Below are positions 6,455-11,106 of a DNA stretch of 11,106 bases, piece by piece. The notes beneath the pieces are model-generated. The model worked only from the letters and a program-made list of their open reading frames with translations. It had not been told where the DNA came from and made no database searches. Made by a program: the position numbers and the translations under genes. Position 1 is the stretch's first letter. The number at the start of each line of letters is the position of its first letter. Location: contig DMAO01000199.1 of the NCBI GenBank assembly GCA_003446545.1, positions 1 through 11,106 on the forward strand, written 5' to 3'. Source of the stretch: Sphaerochaeta sp. (lineage in GTDB: Bacteria; Spirochaetota; Spirochaetia; Sphaerochaetales; Sphaerochaetaceae).

Positions 6455-7651
6455 ATGGCTAATGTAGGGATTGTTGGAATAGGACATACGAAATTTGGTA
6501 ATTCTTCAGAGTATGACCTTTCGGATGTGCTGGCGTACGCCGCCACTGACGCCTTGGAGGATGCGCACTTTCTTGCACGAAGAAAGGAGGTGGACCAGGT
6601 CATCGTAGGCAACATGGCCAGCGGCCTGTTCTGTCACCAGAGTGCTGTCGCCTCGGCTTTGGTCAGCCGCATGGATATGGAGCCGGTTCCCGCCGAACTG
6701 GTGGAGAATGGTCCTGCATCGGGTGCGAGTGCCATAAAGATTGGGTATATGGCCGTCGCAAGCGGTATGGCTGACATTGTGCTGGTCGTGGGAGGGGAGG
6801 TGATGCGCAAGGTTACCGGATGGGTTGGTACCGACTATGTGGCCACTATGCTCCATACCGATGCCGAGTACAATATGGGGCTGACCCTACCTGCCTTTGG
6901 AGGGATGTTCACCCGCATGTACATGGAGCGCTACGGTCTGACTGAACGAGACCTCGCCTTGCTCGCGGTCAAGAACCATGCCAATGGGGCAAAGAACAAG
7001 TATGCCCATATTCAGGCCCCCTGCACCATTGAGGCAATAGCAGACGGCCCTGATGCATCGGTGGTAAATACCTACGTTGCGGAACCGCTACGCATGTACT
7101 CCACCTGTCCTGTCAGCGATGGGGCGGCAGCCTTGTTGCTGGTGAATATGGACTCGCCCAAGGCAAAGGGTTTCCCCAAGAGACCCATCAGGATTGCAGG
7201 AATCGCAAGTGCCACCGATACACACTGTGTGCACAACCGTAAGGATCCCCTTAAGCTTGACGCAGTGAGAATCGCCGCCGAGAAGGCCTATGCGATGGCA
7301 TCTCTCAAGCCTTCGGACATCTCGTTTGCCGAGTTGCATGATGCTTTCTCCATCCTGGAGCTAGCCATCAGTGAGGAGGTGGGGTTCTTCGAACGGGGTA
7401 AGAGTTTCCTTGCCGTTCGCAAGGGTGAGACAGACATCGGTGGGAGGCTTCCCATCAACACCTCAGGGGGGCTGAAGTCCAAAGGTCACCCAGTAGGTGG
7501 CACCGGTGTTTCCCAAGCGGTGGAGCTGGTCAGGCAGTTGCGTGGAGAGGCCGAGAAGGGCAGACAGGTCCTCGATCCCAAGTATGGCATGGCGGTCAAT
7601 TTCGGTGGCTTTGGCAACAATGTTGTCGCACTTATCTGCGCAAAGGAGTAG
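6455..7651 (+). CDS. Thiolase-like protein lacking the nucleophilic Cys
   Basis: The 398-residue protein is a full-length thiolase-fold member of the SCPx-type branch that partners with DUF35 proteins. Family blocks are present: VGIVGIGHTKFG at the N-terminus, SGMADIVLVVGGEVM (103-117), ELHDAF (293-298), NTSGGLKSKGHPVGGTG (335-351, His345) and a C-terminal NFGGFGNN (382-389). The position normally occupied by the acyl-accepting Cys, in VENACASG, reads VENGPASG, with Pro87 in place of Cys. The second Cys position near 383 is also absent. Classical thiolysis or Claisen condensation through an acyl-enzyme is therefore unlikely. Thiolase-like/DUF35 pairs include retro-aldol lyases such as Ltp2 of steroid side-chain degradation, so C-C cleavage of a CoA ester is a reasonable alternative. 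AGAGG (6444-6448) overlaps the previous gene's end. The gene directly precedes its probable DUF35 partner. Confidence 0.9.
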   Translation: MANVGIVGIGHTKFGNSSEYDLSDVLAYAATDALEDAHFLARRKEVDQVIVGNMASGLFCHQSAVASALVSRMDMEPVPAELVENGPASGASAIKIGYMAVASGMADIVLVVGGEVMRKVTGWVGTDYVATMLHTDAEYNMGLTLPAFGGMFTRMYMERYGLTERDLALLAVKNHANGAKNKYAHIQAPCTIEAIADGPDASVVNTYVAEPLRMYSTCPVSDGAAALLLVNMDSPKAKGFPKRPIRIAGIASATDTHCVHNRKDPLKLDAVRIAAEKAYAMASLKPSDISFAELHDAFSILELAISEEVGFFERGKSFLAVRKGETDIGGRLPINTSGGLKSKGHPVGGTGVSQAVELVRQLRGEAEKGRQVLDPKYGMAVNFGGFGNNVVALICAKE

Positions 7652-7661
7652 GGGGTGATCC

Positions 7662-8045
7662 ATGATTGATTTCAGCATGTACGACCAGAAGGAACCGAAG
7701 ATTGCAGCATACAAGTGCCTCAAGTGTGGCGCCATATATTATCCTGCACCTATGGTATGCAGCTCTTGTGACGCAAGGCGGGATCCGGTGACCGGTAAGG
7801 GGTGGGAGACCTTCGATCTTGAAGGCCCTTGCACCCTGCTCTCCTGGACACGGCTTTGGAATCTGCCCGAAGGGTATTCAAAAAAGAATATGCTGTTTGG
7901 CATCGTTGAGTTTGAAAACGGTTTGCGTGCCTCAGGACAGCTGGAGGTGGACGATCCCAAGACAGGGATGGCTCTTCACTCCACTGTCGTCGAGAGCGAT
8001 GAGAGGCCAGGCGATCCGGTGAATGTGTTCGTGTTCACACAGTAA
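7662..8045 (+). CDS. DUF35 zinc-ribbon/OB-fold protein, thiolase partner
   Basis: This 127-residue protein has an N-terminal rubredoxin-like zinc ribbon with four Cys (C19-x2-C22 and C33-x2-C36), then an OB-fold domain (about 47-125) with the family's GIVEFENGLRASGQLE strand region. DUF35 proteins bind thiolase-like enzymes. In known complexes they hold the CoA ester in place or channel it between enzymes, and several are obligate subunits. It begins 10 nt after the thiolase-like gene, which is the standard arrangement. GGGGGTGAT (7651-7659) is nearly the full anti-Shine-Dalgarno match and starts at the last base of the upstream stop codon, supporting ATG 7662 and coupled translation. It is cytosolic, with no signal sequence. 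Confidence in the family is high; the exact substrate is unknown. Confidence 0.92.
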   Translation: MIDFSMYDQKEPKIAAYKCLKCGAIYYPAPMVCSSCDARRDPVTGKGWETFDLEGPCTLLSWTRLWNLPEGYSKKNMLFGIVEFENGLRASGQLEVDDPKTGMALHSTVVESDERPGDPVNVFVFTQ

Positions 8046-8065
8046 GTACCTAGGGGAGGTTTGCC

Positions 8066-8734
8066 ATGGGCGAACATTCACGCAGTGTCGCTATCTACAA
8101 TACTCTCGCCGAACGTATCAGTACGTGGGCCTATTCGCCTGGGCACAGGTTTACCGAGGAGGAGCTCTGCACCGAGTTCGGGGTGAGCCGCTCCCCTGTA
8201 CGTGAGGCACTCAACGGCCTTGTCTCAGCGCGCCTCATACAAAAGGAGGCGCATAAGGGATATACAGTGAGGCTGATTGACCTCAGGGAGGTCAACGAGC
8301 TCTATGATACCCGCCTGGTTTTGGAACTGGAGGTTGTCAGCATCTTGTGCAAAAAAGGCCTTGATGCTGATCTCCTTGCAAGGTTGAGGACACGCTGGCA
8401 AGAGGTTGTTGAAAGCCTGTCGGGGAATGTCCGCATATCCGCATACGAGGATGAGCTGTTTCATGACACGCTCGCCCAAGCTGCAGGGAACCAGGTATTG
8501 GCCCAGTTGCTCAGTGATATCTCCAAGAGGATACATTTCGTCCGGCTTTCTGATATCACCGACCCCGAACGGTTACAAAGGACAAGCGGTGACCACTTGA
8601 GACTGCTCGATGCCTTGGAAAGACGGGATTGTGAGGCTGCACAGGAAATAATGAGGCAGAATATTCTCTGGGGTAAGGAGAAGGTTGATTCTGCCATCAA
8701 GGAGGCACTCTTTCATGCACACCACATGGCCTAG
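8066..8734 (+). CDS. GntR-family regulator with FCD domain
   Basis: The 222-residue protein has an N-terminal winged helix (about 8-70) with the GntR signature EEELCTEFGVSRSPVREAL (31-49), then an FCD ligand-binding domain (about 74-210). FCD domains usually bind a metal and a carboxylate ligand through Asp and His residues. Here D129 and H133 (YEDELFHDTL) and H177 (DHLRLLDAL) are present, but the last position, usually His in a MxxH-type helix, appears to be Asn199. The regulator lies inside the operon it probably controls, between the DUF35 gene (20-nt gap) and the DUF2877 gene (20-nt overlap). GGGGAGG (8053-8059) precedes ATG 8066. The palindrome at 1722-1731 fits this family's operators, so repression relieved by a pathway carboxylate is the likely mode. 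Confidence 0.92.
   Translation: MGEHSRSVAIYNTLAERISTWAYSPGHRFTEEELCTEFGVSRSPVREALNGLVSARLIQKEAHKGYTVRLIDLREVNELYDTRLVLELEVVSILCKKGLDADLLARLRTRWQEVVESLSGNVRISAYEDELFHDTLAQAAGNQVLAQLLSDISKRIHFVRLSDITDPERLQRTSGDHLRLLDALERRDCEAAQEIMRQNILWGKEKVDSAIKEALFHAHHMA
8699..8705 (+). promoter_or_regulatory. Ribosome binding site fixing the DUF2877 start
   Basis: AAGGAGG lies 9 nt before ATG 8715, inside the regulator gene. It supports ATG 8715 over the in-frame TTG at 8685, which has only weaker purine-rich sequence ahead of it. The start overlaps the regulator by 20 nt. Confidence 0.65.
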
Positions 8735-9656
8735 TGCACATGCCCTTCTGATAGGCTCTTGTTTTTCCCTGGAACCTAGGGAAGTGAAGGTGCACTCCGT
8801 CTTCCACTCCGCCTTGAATCTCATTGATGAGCAGAGAATGCTGTATACCCTGGTGATGCACAAAAAGCAGCTGCACCCCTCTTGTGCTTTGGTCTCCTTT
8901 ACTGATCCTTGTGCCGGTTTCGATGAATCTGCCTTCACCCAAGCCCGAGAGGGGAAGTTCGAGGAGGGTTCCCTCTCCTTTGATTGTGGGATTTGGGTCT
9001 CCTGCAAGGGAGCACAACGAATCCATCCTTCAGAAGAGGTCCCTCCCAAGCTCTCTGGCCTTGAAGCTTCCTACCTTCTTAGGCAGATGAAGATCCTTTC
9101 GCTCCTACAACAAGAGAAACAGACAGCTTTGACAGTGGACGCGTTGTTCAGTCCTAGTACAGGGACTAACACCCTTTCCTCTCTTGTTGCATACAATGCA
9201 CGACTTTTGGGAAAGAGCATCCAGAGCTCAGACAGCACTTTGGCAAGGCGGGGTATCGAGGGACTTTTGGGCCTTGGACCTGGATCAACCCCTAGTGGTG
9301 ATGACTTTCTTTGTGGCTTTCTCATGGCCTTGCATATGAGCGGACCTTCCTTTTTCGGACGGGATTTGCACACCTACTTCAGCTCAATTACCACAATTCT
9401 CTCAGGGCTCATACGAAAACCCATACCCATAACCACAGACATCTCGATGCAATTGTTGGGCCTGGCTTCAGAAGGGTTGTTTTCCCAACCCCTCATTGCT
9501 ATGGCAAAGGCCTTTTCCCTCCTTGTTGCAGATAGGCAATCTTGGGAGGCTCTTGCTGATTTCGGATACAGTTCTGGCCTTGATGCAGGTCTTGGCTTCT
9601 TGTTTGCTCTCTCTGTCCTACTTCCGGATTTCGAATATAAGGGGGAACTATGCTAG
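8715..9656 (+). CDS. DUF2877 protein, third oxamate carbamoyltransferase-like component (AllH/YlbF type)
   Basis: The 313-residue protein carries the DUF2877 signature GLGPGSTPSGDDFLCG (186-201) and a C-terminal GYSSGLDAGLG block. In E. coli, DUF2877 (YlbF, AllH) works with FdrA and YlbE in oxalurate phosphorolysis, so this protein probably completes the complex begun by the fusion at 1788. The conserved GxGPGxTPSGDD loop looks like a phosphate- or substrate-binding loop, though I know of no proof. The N-terminal half (about 1-140) is weakly conserved. Five genes lie between it and its presumed partner, so the three functions are separated within one operon. It overlaps the regulator upstream by 20 nt and the FAD subunit gene downstream by 7 nt (ATGCTAG), which suggests coupled translation. 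Confidence 0.88.
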   Translation: MHTTWPSAHALLIGSCFSLEPREVKVHSVFHSALNLIDEQRMLYTLVMHKKQLHPSCALVSFTDPCAGFDESAFTQAREGKFEEGSLSFDCGIWVSCKGAQRIHPSEEVPPKLSGLEASYLLRQMKILSLLQQEKQTALTVDALFSPSTGTNTLSSLVAYNARLLGKSIQSSDSTLARRGIEGLLGLGPGSTPSGDDFLCGFLMALHMSGPSFFGRDLHTYFSSITTILSGLIRKPIPITTDISMQLLGLASEGLFSQPLIAMAKAFSLLVADRQSWEALADFGYSSGLDAGLGFLFALSVLLPDFEYKGELC

Positions 9657-10468
9657 ATACATTTGCCTACAAAGCTCCGCAATCGAAAGAGCTGCTTTTG
9701 GATATGCTTGCAACAGGCGACTCAGAGGTGAAGCTTCTTTCAGGAGGGACTGACTTGCTGGTCAATATCCGTAACGGTGTCTATCACCCCAAGGTGGTGG
9801 TTGACCTGAAGAAGATCCCAGGCTTTGATGCCATAACCTGGGATAAGAGAGCTGGCCTTACGATAGGCCCCTCTGTGACCATCAATGCAATCCTTACTGA
9901 TGTGAAGGTCCAACAGCACTTTCCTCTGCTGTGTGCCTGTGCAAAGGACCTTGCCTCCTATCAGATACGTAACCGTGCAACTGTGGTGGGTAATATCGTC
10001 AATGCTTCTCCTTGCTCGGACATGGCTCCTGCCTTGCTTTGTCTCGATGCCACCATCATAATCGAGTCAAGACAGGGCAAGAGGGAGATTCCCATCGCAG
10101 AGTTTTTTACTGGAGTCAAAAGAACAGTCCTGAGACAAGATGAGGTGGTCACCTCTATCCACATCCCTTCCGATAAGGCTGGTGTCCAAGGGGTATATAG
10201 GAAGCTGAAGAGAATCCAAGGCCATGACTTGGGTATTGTCGGGGTGGCCATTGCAAACTTTGGCAATGGTGCAAGGATTGCGGTAAGCTCATCTGCTCCC
10301 ACCCCTGTGGTTACCCCGCTGTTACCCCTTGACCTGTCTGTACCGAAGGTATTGCAGGCCGTCAACGCTATCATACGCCCTATCAGTGATGTGCGCTGTA
10401 GCCAGGAGTATCGCTCGTTTATGGTAGGTGAGTATACCAAGCGATTGTGGAAGGAGGTAATCTCATGA
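9650..10468 (+). CDS. FAD-binding subunit of a xanthine dehydrogenase/CO dehydrogenase-type Mo hydroxylase
   Basis: This 272-residue protein is the medium (FAD) subunit of a three-subunit molybdenum hydroxylase. It shows both FAD pyrophosphate-binding motifs: LLSGGTDLL (29-37) and IRNRATVVGNIVNASPCSD (106-124). A C-terminal CO dehydrogenase flavoprotein domain follows, starting near the KLKRIQGHDLG block (185-195). Electrons from the Mo site pass through the [2Fe-2S] subunit to this FAD and on to an acceptor. The length is normal for XdhB/CoxM-type subunits, with no room for the extra [4Fe-4S] insert seen in 4-hydroxybenzoyl-CoA reductase. AAGGGGG (9639-9645) precedes ATG 9650. The stop overlaps the next ATG as ATGA. 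The substrate cannot be read from this subunit. Confidence 0.93.
   Translation: MLDTFAYKAPQSKELLLDMLATGDSEVKLLSGGTDLLVNIRNGVYHPKVVVDLKKIPGFDAITWDKRAGLTIGPSVTINAILTDVKVQQHFPLLCACAKDLASYQIRNRATVVGNIVNASPCSDMAPALLCLDATIIIESRQGKREIPIAEFFTGVKRTVLRQDEVVTSIHIPSDKAGVQGVYRKLKRIQGHDLGIVGVAIANFGNGARIAVSSSAPTPVVTPLLPLDLSVPKVLQAVNAIIRPISDVRCSQEYRSFMVGEYTKRLWKEVIS
10451..10457 (+). promoter_or_regulatory. Ribosome binding site fixing the [2Fe-2S] subunit start
   Basis: AAGGAGG lies 7 nt before ATG 10465. It rules out the in-frame GTG at 10447, whose six extra residues would translate this site itself. Confidence 0.75.
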
Positions 10469-10950
10469 GAATCAGGGTAACGGTCAACAATACGATATAT
10501 GAAAGGGATATTGAGGAAAACAGGACCCTGCTGAGGTTTCTCAGGGAGGACCTTGGGCTTACCGGCACCAAGGAAGGGTGCGGCTCAGGGGAGTGCGGTG
10601 CCTGCACGGTATTCTTCAACGGCAAGACAGTGAACTCCTGTATGGTCCTTGCTGCCGAAGCTGATGGCTCTGTCATCGAGACAATCGAGGGGGAGGCTTC
10701 CGGGGGTATGCTGTCGGCCTTACAGAAGGCCTTTGAGGAACATGGCGCTGTGCAGTGCGGCTTTTGCACCGCGGGGATGATCATGAGTGCCCGTGAACTT
10801 ATCCACCAGCACCCCCATCCTACACGGGCCGAGATCCAGGAGGGGTTGGAAGGCAATTTCTGTCGGTGTACCGGCTATGAGCAAATCATCGAGGCCGTAC
10901 TCGATGTGACCGGAGGCTATGAGCCGAAGGAGGAGTTGAGCTATGTATGA
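10465..10950 (+). CDS. [2Fe-2S] subunit of the Mo hydroxylase
   Basis: The 161-residue small subunit carries both cluster sets. The plant-ferredoxin-type cluster uses C39, C44, C47 and C59 (KEGCGSGECGACTV plus a later NSC). The helical-domain cluster uses C98 and C101 (QCGFCTAGM) with C133 and C135 (NFCRCTGYEQI). All eight ligands are present and the length is typical of XdhC/CoxS-type subunits, so it should be functional. It links the Mo site to the FAD subunit. It overlaps the FAD gene by 4 nt (ATGA) and the next gene by 8 nt, a tightly coupled arrangement that helps equal subunit synthesis. There is no Tat or other signal; these enzymes normally stay in the cytosol. Confidence 0.95.
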   Translation: MRIRVTVNNTIYERDIEENRTLLRFLREDLGLTGTKEGCGSGECGACTVFFNGKTVNSCMVLAAEADGSVIETIEGEASGGMLSALQKAFEEHGAVQCGFCTAGMIMSARELIHQHPHPTRAEIQEGLEGNFCRCTGYEQIIEAVLDVTGGYEPKEELSYV

Positions 10951-11106
10951 AAATCTCGACCGGACCCTTCTGAAGCAGGTGGGTACAAGTGCAAAAAGAT
11001 ATGATATCTCAGAAAAGTTGACAGGAGAGGCCCTGTATACCAGTGATATGGTCCTTCCCGGGATGCTCTATGCCAAGGTTAAGCAGAGTCCACATGCGAG
11101 GGCAAG
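10943..11106 (+). CDS. Mo-cofactor subunit of the hydroxylase, N-terminal part only
   Basis: The frame from ATG 10943 stays open to the right edge (54 codons). It encodes the start of a xanthine dehydrogenase/aldehyde oxidase large subunit: VGTSAKRYDISEKLTGEA (13-30), YTSDMVLPGMLYAKV (32-46) and SPHARA (49-54), matching the usual opening of the large-subunit a/b hammerhead domain. AAGGAGG (10927-10933) lies 9 nt before the ATG, within the [2Fe-2S] gene, with which it overlaps by 8 nt. The catalytic part, including the Mo-pterin contacts and the active-site Glu that would hint at the substrate, lies beyond the window. A second ATG at 10947 is in another frame and is not preferred. Confidence 0.88.
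   Translation, partial: MYENLDRTLLKQVGTSAKRYDISEKLTGEALYTSDMVLPGMLYAKVKQSPHARA

Noticed and set aside
5792..6487. Minus-strand 231-codon open frame opposite the GNAT-like gene
   Set aside because: The plus frame has the ribosome site, operon spacing and fold-like motifs. The antisense product looks random.
6455..8045. Assignment of the thiolase-like/DUF35 pair as an ordinary acetoacetyl-CoA thiolase
   Set aside because: The nucleophilic Cys is replaced by Pro87, so normal thiolase activity is not supported by the sequence.
1..11106. CRISPR arrays, insertion sequences, tRNA or rRNA genes
   Set aside because: I found no regularly spaced repeats, transposase frame, terminal inverted repeats or cloverleaf-like sequence on either strand.

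Overview
This window joins a small AT-rich accessory block to a long GC-richer catabolic operon. No rRNA, tRNA or phylogenetic marker is present, so I cannot name the organism. Molybdenum hydroxylase subunits next to FdrA-type proteins suggest an anaerobic or facultative heterotroph that degrades nitrogen-containing compounds. A spirochaete or clostridial host would fit, but that is a guess.

Layout. Bases 1-290 are intergenic or the tail of an unseen upstream gene, with two or three plus-strand terminator-like hairpins. Bases 291-1495 hold a two-gene minus-strand module: a DUF3800 protein followed, with a 7-nt overlap, by a 163-residue protein that may be a BECR/barnase-like RNase. Its promoter (GTGACA-17-TATAAT) lies so close to the ATG that the mRNA is probably leaderless. 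Bases 1496-1787 are the divergent control region. It contains a sigma70-type promoter (TTGACT-16-TATACT) with a perfect TTGTATACAA palindrome inside it, a plausible site for the GntR/FCD regulator encoded downstream.

From 1788 to the right edge all genes are on the plus strand with gaps of at most 24 nt or with overlaps, so they look like one operon: FdrA-DUF1116 fusion, cyclase-family metallohydrolase, GNAT-like protein, thiolase-like protein, DUF35 zinc-ribbon/OB protein, GntR/FCD regulator, DUF2877 protein, then FAD, [2Fe-2S] and (partial) Mo-cofactor subunits of a xanthine dehydrogenase/aldehyde oxidase-family hydroxylase.

Working model (inference). FdrA, DUF1116 and DUF2877 are the three components of the oxamate carbamoyltransferase of E. 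coli anaerobic allantoin use (AllF, AllG, AllH). Here the first two are fused. Together with a ring hydroxylase, an amide-opening cyclase-type hydrolase and a thiolase-like/DUF35 pair, the locus looks like a pathway that hydroxylates and opens an N-heterocycle, cleaves a carbon chain as a CoA ester, and recovers a carbamoyl or similar group by phosphorolysis. The thiolase-like protein has Pro where the nucleophilic Cys should be, so it is probably not a true thiolase. This combination is the most unusual thing in the window. No carbamate kinase, allantoinase or ureidoglycolate dehydrogenase is visible here.
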